This document shows, piece by piece, positions 6,977-15,151 of a stretch of DNA of 38,367 bases. Numbering within the stretch: the first letter of the stretch is position 1; each line of letters begins with the position of its first letter. The notes beneath the pieces are model-generated. The model was not told the DNA's origin, ran no database searches, and saw only the letters and a list, made by a program, of their open reading frames with translations. Source of the DNA: an uncultured Oscillospiraceae bacterium (GTDB lineage Bacteria; Bacillota; Clostridia; Oscillospirales; Oscillospiraceae). The DNA lies in NCBI GenBank assembly GCA_910587205.1, contig CAJULZ010000010.1, positions 1 to 38,367 on the forward strand. Reading direction: 5' to 3'. The translations under genes were made by a program, and so were the position numbers.

Positions 6977-7895
6977 ACCCGATAAATTCATGGATCAGCG
7001 AGTCCGGCGGCGCCAGCTTGGGGTCGATGGGCTCGAACCGGTCGAAGGCGGCCACCAGGTTGAGCAGCTCGTGGCGGCGCTGGTTCTCTGCGGGCACCGC
7101 CGCCATGATGGGCTTGGCGTAGGCCGCCATCACCGACGTCTCGTAGGGCAGGGCCGAGTCGAACTTGATGTGGGCGGTGTCCTTATAGGGGGAGATGTAC
7201 AGCTTTTCTCCCCGGCGGACGTTGGCCCACATATCCAGGGTGCCGCTGATGTCGGTGCCCCGGAAGTTGTAGTCCCGCACCGCCCGGCGGGTGAGGCGCA
7301 GCCAGGTGCGCTTGAACACCACCTTGCCGTCGTCGTCCTTGATGTCGCTGCGGGCGGAGATGTACAGGCGGGTGGCGTCGGGATGGCGGTTCGTGAGCTG
7401 GGTGTTCAGGGCGTGGATTCCCTCGAAGATTGCCACCTCGTCTTTGGACAGCTTCAAGGGGGTGCCCCGGCTGTCGTTGCGCATCTGCCGGGAAAATTCG
7501 AACTTGGGCACCAGGATCCATTCCCCCCGGGTGAGCTTGGCGAAGTGCTCGTCCAACAGCTCCAGATCCATCATCTCCGGGGACTCATAGTCGATGGCCC
7601 CATCGGGGGTGCGGGGCATATGGGCGGGGTCCCGGCGGATGAAATAGTCGTCCATGGAAACCGCGTGGGTGCGCACCCCCCGGCGGCCCAGCTCCTGGCT
7701 GAGTTTTTCCGCCGTGGTGGTCTTGCCCGACCCGGACGGCCCGGACAGCAGCACCACCGGGCTTTTCTTCATGTTCTCGCAGATCTTCTCCGCCGCCTTC
7801 GCGACCTTGTCCTGATACCGCCGGTCGCATTCCTCCATAAACGCCACCGGGTCCTGCCGCACGGCGGCGTTGATCTCAGACAGTTTGTATGCCAT
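6975..7895 (-). CDS. Uridine kinase / phosphoribulokinase-family P-loop kinase
   Basis: A 306-aa cytoplasmic kinase, probably phosphorylating a nucleoside or related sugar. The Walker A motif is GPSGSGKTT (about residues 51-59). It is followed by SMDDYF with the substrate-site Asp pair, DYESPEMMDLELL typical of Udk-like proteins, and FEGIHALN (Walker B-like). The N-terminal 45 residues are extra and helical, and the C-terminal 100 residues are longer than in small Udk enzymes. This resembles the nucleoside-kinase group with long ends found in Clostridia. It is monocistronic and convergent with the lysozyme gene. The substrate is not identifiable from sequence. Confidence 0.85.
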   Translation of the reverse strand: MAYKLSEINAAVRQDPVAFMEECDRRYQDKVAKAAEKICENMKKSPVVLLSGPSGSGKTTTAEKLSQELGRRGVRTHAVSMDDYFIRRDPAHMPRTPDGAIDYESPEMMDLELLDEHFAKLTRGEWILVPKFEFSRQMRNDSRGTPLKLSKDEVAIFEGIHALNTQLTNRHPDATRLYISARSDIKDDDGKVVFKRTWLRLTRRAVRDYNFRGTDISGTLDMWANVRRGEKLYISPYKDTAHIKFDSALPYETSVMAAYAKPIMAAVPAENQRRHELLNLVAAFDRFEPIDPKLAPPDSLIHEFIG

Positions 7896-7965
7896 AGTGG
7901 TGCCTCCTCATAAAAATTCGATGCGGACTGTGAAAAATACGCGCGGAACTGCACTGTTTGGTGGG

Positions 7966-7994
7966 TGGACTCTCCTTCCGCTGCCGGCTATAAT
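7966..7994 (+). promoter_or_regulatory. Promoter of the XRE gene at 8026
   Basis: TGGACT (7966-7971), 17 bases, perfect TATAAT (7989-7994). An AAAGGAG ribosome binding site and the ATG follow. Confidence 0.7.
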
Positions 7995-8025
7995 GGAAGG
8001 GTAACGTCGAAAGGAGTGGTAACGC

Positions 8026-8481
8026 ATGAGTTTGGGTAACAGCCTGTACCGTGCCCGAAAGAACACCGGGCTGTCTCAGGAGGCGGTGGCGGAAAAGTTG
8101 GGGGTGAGCCGGCAGACCATCTCCAAGTGGGAAACGGACGAAACCCTGCCCGACATCCGCCAGTCCAAGCGGCTGGCGGGGCTGTACAAGGTGTCGCTGG
8201 ACGAACTGATCGACTTTGACCTGGACGTGCAGGAGGTGCAGCAGGCTATCCAGCGCACCAGCGACGCGGTGACGGAGAAGATCGACTGGACGAAGGCCTG
8301 GGGGAAGAAATACCCGGTGCTGCTGGCCTACCCGGAGCGGGTGGACCCCGCCCCCTACGTCTATGGCCTCACCGCCCTGCTGGACCGCCTCAAGGGGGAG
8401 TACGGCTATGATGAGCTGGACGCGTTTTTGGTGCTCAAGGACATTTTGGCCAAGGTGTGGCAGGCGCGGAAGAAGGGGTGA
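8026..8481 (+). CDS. XRE-family transcriptional regulator
   Basis: A 151-aa regulator. The N-terminal helix-turn-helix (about 8-62) contains SQEAVAEKLGVSRQTISKWE and the family tail LAGLYKVSLDELIDF. The C-terminal 80 residues are not a recognised effector domain: a charged helix (QEVQQAIQRTSDAVTEK) followed by an Asp/Tyr/Leu-rich segment that may mediate dimer formation. The gene has its own promoter and lies alone between the divergent kinase gene and the convergent GNAT gene, so its targets cannot be inferred. Confidence 0.88.
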   Translation: MSLGNSLYRARKNTGLSQEAVAEKLGVSRQTISKWETDETLPDIRQSKRLAGLYKVSLDELIDFDLDVQEVQQAIQRTSDAVTEKIDWTKAWGKKYPVLLAYPERVDPAPYVYGLTALLDRLKGEYGYDELDAFLVLKDILAKVWQARKKG

Positions 8482-8494
8482 GGGGGGGCCTGCC

Positions 8495-9031
8495 TCACAG
8501 CCGGAATTCCATCTGCACGTCGCAGGGCTCCTCCGCCGCGTGCCGGGGGTCGGCCTCCTCCGCCTCCACGCAGCCCAGGGCCCAATAGGCCGCCATGACC
8601 TCCGCCGCGGAGTGGGCGGAGATATACAGCTTTTCCGCCCCCATCTCCCGGGCGGCGGCGCAGGCCATGCGGAACAGCGCCCCGCCGATCCCCCGGCCCC
8701 GGAAGGGCTCCGACACATAGAACAGGAGCAGGTCGGCGTACTGCCCCCGGCTGCCCAGCCGCCGGCCGGAAAGGGCGGCAAAGCCCGCCGCCTCCCCCTG
8801 GGCGAAGGCCCCGAAGGCGGCCCCGCCGCCGGTTATGGCGTCCAGCACCTGGGCCGCCATGTCCCGGCGTTCCTCTAAGCTCCAATCCTCAATGTATTCC
8901 ACAGGGCGCAGTTCCAGCGCCCTGTGGACCCGCCGCCAGCACTGGGTGACATGCTGGCGGCGGATAAATTTGTCCAGGGAGCGCGGGGTAAAGTTTTCCG
9001 CCGTCAGCGGGGCGAAGCTGATCCCGTCCAT
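8495..9031 (-). CDS. GNAT-family N-acetyltransferase
   Basis: A 178-aa acetyl-CoA-dependent transferase. Motif A, VSEPFRGRGIGGALFRMAC (about residues 108-126), gives the pyrophosphate-binding R-G-x-G-I-G loop. AAYWALGC near 150 is the motif B end. The first 60 residues (an Arg/His-rich helix and YIEDWSLEERRDMAAQV) are typical of the clostridial GNAT group that acts on small molecules or has no known substrate. The downstream end is 13 bases from the convergent XRE gene. The gene starts 7 bases after the stop of the gene at 9039-9638, so it is the last gene of the mutL-containing minus-strand run. Confidence 0.88.
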   Translation of the reverse strand: MDGISFAPLTAENFTPRSLDKFIRRQHVTQCWRRVHRALELRPVEYIEDWSLEERRDMAAQVLDAITGGGAAFGAFAQGEAAGFAALSGRRLGSRGQYADLLLFYVSEPFRGRGIGGALFRMACAAAREMGAEKLYISAHSAAEVMAAYWALGCVEAEEADPRHAAEEPCDVQMEFRL

Positions 9032-9038
9032 GCCGCCG

Positions 9039-9638
9039 TCACAGCGGGAACCGGATGCTCACGCCGTCCAGCTTCGCCAGTTCCTCCGCCAGCCAGTAGG
9101 TGTGCTCCGCGCCGAAAATCACCAGGATCTTTTTCCCCTCGTTCTCCCTAACCGCCGCCGCGATGTTTTTCACAATCTCCCGGTTGCGCTGGTTCCAGAC
9201 AATCTCGCTGATCTCAGGGGCATATTGATACTGGAACGCCTGCTTTTTCCGGGCCACTTCATTAAACTCAGCGGAGTTGAACGGCGGGGTTGCGCTGCCT
9301 CCCACGGCAAAAAAGTTCTGCACAATCTGTCCAAACTCCTTTTCGGCCTCGTCGGGCGCCTCAATGGGCCGACGGGCCAGCTCCACGTCCTCGTCCCGGA
9401 AAAAATCGCAGGGGACGAAGGGGATGCCCCGCTCCTGGCAGTAGCGGAAGATGTACCGCCGGTACTCGCTGGGGCCCTGGTAATCCGCGTTGTTCTCGTA
9501 ATCCGACCGGCGCACCTCGCCGCACACCAGGTCGGGCCGGAAGCGGTCGAACAGCGCGATGGACTTGCCGTCGTCCCAGCCGAATTTTTTCTGCATCTCG
9601 TCCCCGTGGAGGGAGCCGAACAGTCCAATGGTTGTCAT
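9039..9638 (-). CDS. Unknown protein, possible TraB/ChaN-like fold
   Basis: A 199-aa cytoplasmic protein. The ATG at 9638 is chosen because AAAGGAAG stands 7 bases upstream. A GTG at 9665 would overlap the mutL stop as GTGA and give 9 more residues. Visible features are GLFGSLHGDE at the start, LVCGEVR near 46, CDFFRDED near 83, and FGAEHTYWLAEEL near the end. A His/Asp start, an acidic motif and a late Gly-Ala-x-His pattern recall the TraB/PrgY/ChaN superfamily, but the match is weak and no function is claimed. It sits between mutL and the GNAT gene in the same direction. Confidence 0.65.
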   Translation of the reverse strand: MTTIGLFGSLHGDEMQKKFGWDDGKSIALFDRFRPDLVCGEVRRSDYENNADYQGPSEYRRYIFRYCQERGIPFVPCDFFRDEDVELARRPIEAPDEAEKEFGQIVQNFFAVGGSATPPFNSAEFNEVARKKQAFQYQYAPEISEIVWNQRNREIVKNIAAAVRENEGKKILVIFGAEHTYWLAEELAKLDGVSIRFPL

Positions 9639-9661
9639 AGCGGTCTTCCTTTCCCGTATCC

Positions 9662-11668
9662 TCACGCCCGTTTAAACTGCTTTTCCAGCTGTTTTTTGGT
9701 CATCTCAATGGCCACCGGCCTGCCGTGGGGGCAGTACTTCACCGACCCGGACATCACCAGCCGGGCCACCTCCTCCAGCTCCTCCGCCCCGCTGCGCCAG
9801 CCGCCCTTGATGGCGGCCTTGCAGGCCATGGTGTGCAGCAGCTCGTCCCGGGCGGAGGCGGGGTCGGCGGTGCCGGTGAGGCGCAGGCGGCGGGCCAGCT
9901 CCAGCAGGGCGGGCTCGATGTCCCCCGCGTCCAGGTAGTCCGGGGCGGAGCGCACCGCCAGGGCCGTAGATCCAAACTCCTCCACCTCGAAGCCAAACCG
10001 GGCCAGCAATTCCGCCTGGTCCAGCAGGGCCGCCCGCTCCTCGGGGGCGGGGGAGAAGGCGATGGGGGAGAGCAATTCCTGTGCCATGGGCCGGTAGTCC
10101 GCCGCCTTGAGCCGGTCGAAATTGGCCCGCTCATGGGCGGCGTGCTTGTCGATGAGCAGCACTTTGTCCCCCTGCTCCACCATCACGTAGGTACGGAACA
10201 GTTCCCCCCGGATGATCCAGGGCTCCTCCTCCGGGGCGGGCTTCCCTTGGGGCTGGGGCGCGTCCGGGGGCGCGGGGATTCCCTGGGGAATGTTCACCCG
10301 GACGGGGGCGGCTACCCTATCCTGGGCGGGCGCGGCGGCTTCCGCTGGGACGGCCTCCGGCGCAGGCCCCGCCTCCTTCGCCGGGGCGGAGGCTGGTTTT
10401 TCCTCCGTCTCCGGGGCCGCAGCCGGCTTTTCCCCCTCCGGGAGAACGTCCACCCACCGGAAAGGGGATTTTTTCCGCTCCGGCGCGGACGGCGGGGCCG
10501 CGGGCGTTTGATCCGTCTTTGGCTTGGCGGAGGGCGCGGCTATGGGCTGGAACCGGGCGGAGGGCATAAACCGCGTCCCGGCCAGCGCCGCCGCGCCATC
10601 CCGGAGGGGCAGGCTGGTCTGGCTGTCCGTCACCCTGTCCTCCGCCTTGACGCCGGGCATCACCGCCTGGGGGCGGGTATGGTCCCGCCCCAGGGCGGAC
10701 AGCACCGCGTGGTAAACTGTGGTAAACACCGCCTGCTCCCGCTGGAACTTCACCTCGGTCTTGGTGGGGTGTACGTTTACGTCCATCTCATTGGGCTTTA
10801 CCGTGAGGTGGATGACACAGCCGGGAAACTTTCCCACCATCTTCTGGTTTTTATAGGCCTCCTCCACCGCCGCCGTCATAATCCGGCTCTTGATATACCG
10901 GCCGTTGACAAAAAAGTGCTGGTACCCCCGGCTCCCCCGGCAGCAGGCGGGCAATGAGGCGAAACCTTCGGCGGACATACCGTCGCCGGAACCCTTCACC
11001 GGCAGGAAGCCCAGGGCGATATCCCGGCCCATGACGGCATAGACGGCGCTTTTCAGCTGGCCGTCGCCGGGGGTGAGCAGCTCCTGCTTCCCGTCCCGGA
11101 GGAATTTCACGCTCAGCTCTGGATGGGAGAGGGCTGTGCGCTGCACCACGGCAAAGACGGCGGCGCCCTCGGCGGAGTCCTTTTTCATGAACTTCAGCCG
11201 GGCCGGGGTGTTGAAGAACAGCTCCCGCACGGTCATCGTCGTGCCCTGGGGACAGCCCGCCTCCTCCTGGGCGGCGACCACCCCGGCCTCCACGGTGAGG
11301 GCGGTCCCCAGGTCCGCGTCCTGGGTGCGGGTGAGCAGCTCCACCCGGGACACAGCAGAGATCGCCGCCAACGCCTCCCCCCGGAACCCCAGGGTGCCGA
11401 TGGCCTCCAGGTCATATTCCGTGGAGATTTTGGAGGTGGCGTGGCGGAGGAAGGCGGTGGCGGCCTGCCCGGCGGGGATGCCGCAGCCATCGTCCGTCAC
11501 CCGGATCAGGGACATACCGCCGTGGGCAATCTCCACGGTGACGGCGGACGCCCCGGCGTCGATGGCGTTTTCCATCAGCTCCTTGACCACGCTGGCGGGC
11601 CGCTCGACGACTTCCCCTGCGGCGATGAGATCCGCCACGTGGGGATCTAATTGTTTTATTACAGCCAT
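9662..11668 (-). CDS. mutL: DNA mismatch repair protein MutL
   Basis: A 668-aa MutL. The N-terminal GHKL ATPase carries motif I ENAIDAG (33-39), motif II DDGCGI and motif III LGFRGEAL. A long Pro/Ala-rich linker (about 375-490) is followed by the dimerisation/endonuclease domain. The endonuclease motif reads DKHAAHE at 507-513 with Asp rather than Glu four residues on, together with MACK (614-617) and CPHGRP (646-651). This is therefore a nicking-type MutL, as in bacteria that lack MutH. The ATG lies one base after the dtd stop (TAA-T-ATG), so the two are coupled. No mutS is seen in the window, which is unusual because the two are often adjacent. Confidence 0.96.
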   Translation of the reverse strand: MAVIKQLDPHVADLIAAGEVVERPASVVKELMENAIDAGASAVTVEIAHGGMSLIRVTDDGCGIPAGQAATAFLRHATSKISTEYDLEAIGTLGFRGEALAAISAVSRVELLTRTQDADLGTALTVEAGVVAAQEEAGCPQGTTMTVRELFFNTPARLKFMKKDSAEGAAVFAVVQRTALSHPELSVKFLRDGKQELLTPGDGQLKSAVYAVMGRDIALGFLPVKGSGDGMSAEGFASLPACCRGSRGYQHFFVNGRYIKSRIMTAAVEEAYKNQKMVGKFPGCVIHLTVKPNEMDVNVHPTKTEVKFQREQAVFTTVYHAVLSALGRDHTRPQAVMPGVKAEDRVTDSQTSLPLRDGAAALAGTRFMPSARFQPIAAPSAKPKTDQTPAAPPSAPERKKSPFRWVDVLPEGEKPAAAPETEEKPASAPAKEAGPAPEAVPAEAAAPAQDRVAAPVRVNIPQGIPAPPDAPQPQGKPAPEEEPWIIRGELFRTYVMVEQGDKVLLIDKHAAHERANFDRLKAADYRPMAQELLSPIAFSPAPEERAALLDQAELLARFGFEVEEFGSTALAVRSAPDYLDAGDIEPALLELARRLRLTGTADPASARDELLHTMACKAAIKGGWRSGAEELEEVARLVMSGSVKYCPHGRPVAIEMTKKQLEKQFKRA

Positions 11669-11669
11669 A

Positions 11670-12104
11670 TTATACCTCGAGTAAAATCGTGATGGGGCCG
11701 TCGTTCTGGGAGAACACCTGCATCTCCGCCCCGAACTCCCCGTGCTCCACCCGGAAGCCCCTCTCCCGGCACGCCGCCATAAACCGCTCATACAGCGGAA
11801 TGGCCAAGTCCGGCTTGGCCGCATGGGAAAACCCCGGACGGCGGGAGGAGGTGTCGGCGTACAGGGTGAACTGGCTCACTACCAGCAGGCCGCCCCCCAC
11901 CGCCGCCAGGTTCAGGTTCATCTTGCCGTTCTCGTCGTCAAACACCCGCAGGCCGCACACCTTGTCCGCCAGCTTATCCGCCGCGGCCCCGGTGTCCTCC
12001 GGGCCTACCCCCAGCAGCACCAGGAAGCCCGTGTCAATGGCCCCGTTGATCCTCCCTTCAATCTCCACGCGGGCGTTTTTCACCCGCGTCACTACCGCGC
12101 GCAT
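11670..12104 (-). CDS. dtd: D-aminoacyl-tRNA deacylase
   Basis: A 144-aa homodimeric enzyme that removes D-amino acids (and glycine) from mischarged tRNA. The two active-site signatures are present: SQFTLYAD (about 78-85) followed by SSRRPGF, and NDGPIT near 134-139, which forms the cross-subunit Gly-Pro site. Length is normal for the family. The stop codon is one base from the mutL ATG, so dtd and mutL are co-translated. The upstream hydrolase gene ends 11 bases before it, in the same direction. Confidence 0.95.
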   Translation of the reverse strand: MRAVVTRVKNARVEIEGRINGAIDTGFLVLLGVGPEDTGAAADKLADKVCGLRVFDDENGKMNLNLAAVGGGLLVVSQFTLYADTSSRRPGFSHAAKPDLAIPLYERFMAACRERGFRVEHGEFGAEMQVFSQNDGPITILLEV

Positions 12105-12115
12105 AGCAACCCCTC

Positions 12116-12913
12116 CTAATCCACGCGGGTGAGAAATTCCAGCACCCGCCCGTTAAAATCCCTGGCCTCCTCATAGGCCCCGTGGCCCAGTTCCGGGTAG
12201 AGATACAGTTCGCTGCCGGGAATTGCCCCCGCCAGCTCCGACGACACGTCCCCCACCACCCGGTCCCGCGCCCCGCCGATGACCAGCGTGGGACAGCGGA
12301 TCTTACCCAGTTCCCCCCGGGCGTCGTGGCCAAGGCACGCCTGGGCCTGGATAAGAAAACGGCGCAGACTCTTGGGCTTGCCCACCCGGCCCAGGATGGG
12401 GTACATGGGCCGGTACCGCCGCAGGGTGCGCTCCGAGTACATTTTTTCGGCGGTGTCGGTGACGATGCGCTTGTAATCCCCCGCCTCCGCCCAGTCCGCC
12501 CATTGGCCCGCCACGGCCTGCACCGTGGGGTTGGCCCATCCCGCCGTCACCGCCAGTGCCAGCCGGCCCACCGCCTCCGGATGGGCCGCCGCCAGGTGCT
12601 GGGCGATCATGCCGCCCTGGGACACGCCCAGCACGTCCGCCCGGGATATTCCCAGCGCGTCCATGGCCCCCTTCAAGTCCTCCGCCATGTCCCGGATGGA
12701 AAACCCCTCGGGCAGGTCGTCTCTCCGGCTGAACACGTACACCCGGTAGGCTTTGGCGTACTCACGGTATAGCCAGGAGAAGGACAGGGCCATCCCCTTC
12801 ACGGTGCGCAAGCCGTCCCCCAGGCCGGGGATCATCGCCAGCGCCCGGGCTCCCGCGCCGAAGCAGGCGTAGTCCATCCCATTGACCGTTCCATTTTTCG
12901 CGCCGTACGGCAT
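12116..12913 (-). CDS. Alpha/beta-fold hydrolase
   Basis: A 265-aa hydrolase of the epoxide-hydrolase/esterase type. The ATG at 12913 has AGGAGG upstream. Catalytic triad candidates are Ser in GVSQGG (about 97-102), Asp in GGARDRVV (about 215) and His in ELGHGAYEE (about 243). The oxyanion region MIPGLGDG near 29 fits the family. It has its own promoter just after mnmE (12989-13017) and leads the run hydrolase-dtd-mutL. The substrate is unknown; haloperoxidase-like or lactonase activity cannot be distinguished. Confidence 0.88.
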   Translation of the reverse strand: MPYGAKNGTVNGMDYACFGAGARALAMIPGLGDGLRTVKGMALSFSWLYREYAKAYRVYVFSRRDDLPEGFSIRDMAEDLKGAMDALGISRADVLGVSQGGMIAQHLAAAHPEAVGRLALAVTAGWANPTVQAVAGQWADWAEAGDYKRIVTDTAEKMYSERTLRRYRPMYPILGRVGKPKSLRRFLIQAQACLGHDARGELGKIRCPTLVIGGARDRVVGDVSSELAGAIPGSELYLYPELGHGAYEEARDFNGRVLEFLTRVD

Positions 12914-12988
12914 GGCGTCTTCCTCCTGTCGTCTGTGTCTGTCCCCGTTAAAGGTCTCCTCCAGCGCCCGCATGGGCCGTCTTTGCCC

Positions 12989-13017
12989 ATTATACACCGA
13001 AAAAGGGCCGGTGTCAT
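12989..13017 (-). promoter_or_regulatory. Promoter of the hydrolase-dtd-mutL run
   Basis: On the minus strand, ATGACA (13012-13017), a 17-base spacer and a perfect TATAAT (12989-12994). It lies directly after the mnmE stop codon, so the genes beyond have independent transcription. Confidence 0.8.
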
Positions 13018-13020
13018 GCT

Positions 13021-14403
13021 TTATTTCCCCACGCAGAACCGCTCAAAGATCCGCGCCGTCACGTCCTCCCGCACGGTGCGGCCCGTCAGCTCGCCCAGGG
13101 CGGCCATGGCCTCCTCCACGTCGGCCACCACCGCGTCGGGGGGCATCCCGGCCCCCAGCGCCCCCGCCCCCCGCTCCAGGGCGGCCCGGGCGCGGCCCGC
13201 CGCCTCCGCCTGCCGGGCGTTGGTGAGCATGGCCCCGGCCTGTCCGGCAGGGGGCGCGGGGAACAGCGCCGCCACCGCCCGCTCCAATTCGCCCATACCC
13301 TCCCCGGTTTGGGCGGACAGGGACACCGACGCGGCGGGGGGCGCCCCCGCCCAGCCCCCGCCCCACAGGGCGGACGGCCCGGTCAGGTCCCGCTTGCTCA
13401 TGACCCAGATCCAGGGTTTTCCGGCTGCCGCCGCCAGCTCCAGCGCCTCCCGGTCCTCCTGGGTGAAGTCCGCCGCCCCGTCCGTCACCGCCAAAATCAG
13501 CTCTGAACGCCCAATGGCATCCCTGGACCGCTCCACCCCCAGCTGTTCCACCGCGTCCCCGGTATCCCGCAGGCCCGCCGTGTCGATGAGCCGCAGCAGC
13601 ACCCCGCCGAGGTTCACCCGCTCTTCCACGGTATCCCGGGTGGTGCCGGGTATGTCGGTAACGATGGCCCGGTCATAGCCCAGAAGGGCGTTGAACAGGG
13701 TGGATTTCCCCGCGTTGGGCCGCCCCACAATGGCGCAGGGCACGCCCTCGTTCAGCAGCCGCCCCCGCTGGTATGTCGCCGCGAGTTTGTCCAGCTCCGC
13801 TGCGGCCCGCTCCAGCGCGTCCGCCAGCTCCGCGGCCTCAAAAGGCTGGATGTCCTCGTCGGGATAGTCCAGCACAGCGTGGAAATGGGCGCACAGGTCG
13901 GAGAGCCCGTCGTACACGCCGCCCACCGCCCGCTCCAGCGCGCCCCCCAGCTGGCCCGCGGCGTGGCGCACGGCGGCGGGGGTCTCGGCGTGGATGAGGT
14001 CGGCCACCGCCTCGGTGCGGGTCAGGTCCAATTTCCCGTTGAGGAAGGCCCGCCGCGTGAATTCGCCGGGCCCCGCTTGCCGCGCCCCGGCGGCGAACAG
14101 CGCCTCCAGCCCCAGGGCCAGCGCCGTGGGGGAGCCGTGGCATTGCAGCTCGGCGGTATCCTCCCCGGTGTAGCTGCGGGGGGCGCGGGAGAGGGTGCAT
14201 AGGCAGTGGTCGATGACCCCGCCCTCCCGGTCATGGAGGGCGCCGTATACCAGCGTCCGGTCGGCGCGCTGCGCCATGGGCCCGCCGGAGAAGGGGGCAA
14301 ACACCCGGTCGACGGCGGATATGGCCCCCGGCCCGGACAGGCGGAGAATGCCGACGGCGGAGGGGGCCAGGGGGGTGGCGATAGCGGCGATGGTGTCGTT
14401 CAT
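13021..14403 (-). CDS. mnmE: tRNA uridine-34 modification GTPase MnmE
   Basis: A 460-aa GTPase that acts with MnmG to make cmnm5U at the wobble position of tRNA. The N-terminal folate-binding domain (1-118), helical domain and inserted G domain are all present: G1 GRPNAGKS (227-234), IPGTTRD (251-257) and DTAG (274-277). The C-terminal FCVGK (456-460) keeps the essential Cys457. The G4 position reads MSKRD (335-339) instead of the usual Asn-Lys-x-Asp, an odd Ser for Asn change. The gene is monocistronic with its own promoter. Confidence 0.96.
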   Translation of the reverse strand: MNDTIAAIATPLAPSAVGILRLSGPGAISAVDRVFAPFSGGPMAQRADRTLVYGALHDREGGVIDHCLCTLSRAPRSYTGEDTAELQCHGSPTALALGLEALFAAGARQAGPGEFTRRAFLNGKLDLTRTEAVADLIHAETPAAVRHAAGQLGGALERAVGGVYDGLSDLCAHFHAVLDYPDEDIQPFEAAELADALERAAAELDKLAATYQRGRLLNEGVPCAIVGRPNAGKSTLFNALLGYDRAIVTDIPGTTRDTVEERVNLGGVLLRLIDTAGLRDTGDAVEQLGVERSRDAIGRSELILAVTDGAADFTQEDREALELAAAAGKPWIWVMSKRDLTGPSALWGGGWAGAPPAASVSLSAQTGEGMGELERAVAALFPAPPAGQAGAMLTNARQAEAAGRARAALERGAGALGAGMPPDAVVADVEEAMAALGELTGRTVREDVTARIFERFCVGK

Positions 14404-14432
14404 AGCGGTTCACCTCAAAATAGTCTGCTGCT

Positions 14433-14461
14433 ATCTTAGCACAGCCGAGCGGCCATTTCAA
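14433..14461 (-). promoter_or_regulatory. Promoter of mnmE
   Basis: Minus-strand TTGAAA (14456-14461), 17-base spacer, TAAGAT (14433-14438); a GAGGTG ribosome binding site precedes the ATG. Confidence 0.65.
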
Positions 14462-14468
14462 CGCGAGG

Positions 14469-14503
14469 TTGCGTGGGCGGGGCGGTTTGTGGTATACTAT
14501 ACC
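14469..14503 (+). promoter_or_regulatory. Promoter of the SecB-like gene, with small dyad
   Basis: TTGCGT (14469-14474), 18 bases, TATACT (14493-14498). The -10 box lies inside a perfect 13-bp dyad GGTATA-C-TATACC (14491-14503), which could be chance or a repressor site. Confidence 0.6.
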
Positions 14504-14529
14504 AAATTCGTTGATTTGGAGGTACTGCC

Positions 14530-14940
14530 ATGGCAGCGCTGCATATGCTCTCCTATAAGCTCCAGGACCTACAATTTTTCAACAAGCTGGAAACCCCCGG
14601 CCAGATCCAGCTGGAAAACAGCTTTTCCTTCTCGGTGAACTACAACAAGGACAACACCCGCTGCATGGCCAAGCTGTACCAGTGCGTGAAGGACAAGACG
14701 GACAGCCCCGACCACCGTTTTTTTGTCTCAGTGGAAATTTTGGGCGTATTTGAGGTCGCTGGCCCCCTCACGGACGAGGACAAACAAGATTTCCATGTGG
14801 CGTGCTACCAGCAGCTGTTCCCTTACGGGGAACTCCTGGTCAAGCAGGTGTGCGCCGCGGGGGGAATGCCGGGCTTTGCGCTGCTGCGGCAGAAGATGGA
14901 CCGGGACAGCGTGGTGGTGAACCGCCCCGCCCAGGGGTGA
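14530..14940 (+). CDS. SecB-like chaperone family protein
   Basis: A 136-aa soluble protein. The start has GGAGG 8 bases upstream. The layout follows the SecB fold: an N-terminal strand FSVNYNKDN, a strand FFVSVEILGVFEVAG (about 65-80), and a C-terminal helix LFPYGELLVKQVCAAGG (about 96-112) followed by a Pro/Phe/Leu segment. This closely parallels the Phe-Pro-Tyr-Ala-Arg helix and Gly-Gly-Phe-Pro segment of true SecB. Gram-positive bacteria usually lack classical SecB. SecB-like proteins can serve export or act as antitoxin chaperones, but no toxin gene is adjacent. Function is therefore inferred only at family level. Confidence 0.75.
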   Translation: MAALHMLSYKLQDLQFFNKLETPGQIQLENSFSFSVNYNKDNTRCMAKLYQCVKDKTDSPDHRFFVSVEILGVFEVAGPLTDEDKQDFHVACYQQLFPYGELLVKQVCAAGGMPGFALLRQKMDRDSVVVNRPAQG

Positions 14941-14945
14941 AAAAA

Positions 14946-14971
14946 GCGCCCCCCGCCGCGGCGGGGGGCGC
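14946..14971 (-). terminator. GC-rich terminator, probably of pta
   Basis: A 26-base perfect palindrome made of GCGCCCCCC and GGGGGGCGC arms. Six A on its left side read as a T-run on the minus strand, so it terminates transcripts coming from pta. It also lies 5 bases after the SecB-like gene and may serve both. Confidence 0.8.
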
Positions 14972-15151
14972 GTGGTTTGACGGGCGGCGGAGGTTTACTC
15001 CGCCAACGCCGCGGTGATAATCGCCATGGAGCAGCTCCCCATGGGCACCGCCCATAGGGGCCCCGGTAATTGAACTGCTCGGCGGAAGTGAATTCCGCCT
15101 GCGCGGGCCCGCATTCGCGGGCGGGGGGTCTACTCCATGGCTGCGGTAAGG
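14972..15151 (-). repeat. pta 3' trailer with duplicated gene end and hairpins
   Basis: Positions 14995-15036 repeat the last codons of pta (15152-15193) in the same orientation, 157 bases apart. The first 34 bases differ at one position only. Between them lie hairpin GGCGGAA/TTCCGCC, hairpin GCCCGC/GCGGGC and the arm GGTCTACTCCATGGC (15127-15141). That arm is an exact inverted copy of 15180-15194 inside pta. No open reading frame is supported. Confidence 0.8.

Noticed and set aside
7020..7045. TCGAACC-like string resembling a tRNA T-loop
   Set aside because: It lies inside the kinase coding sequence and no acceptor, D or anticodon stems can be formed around it.
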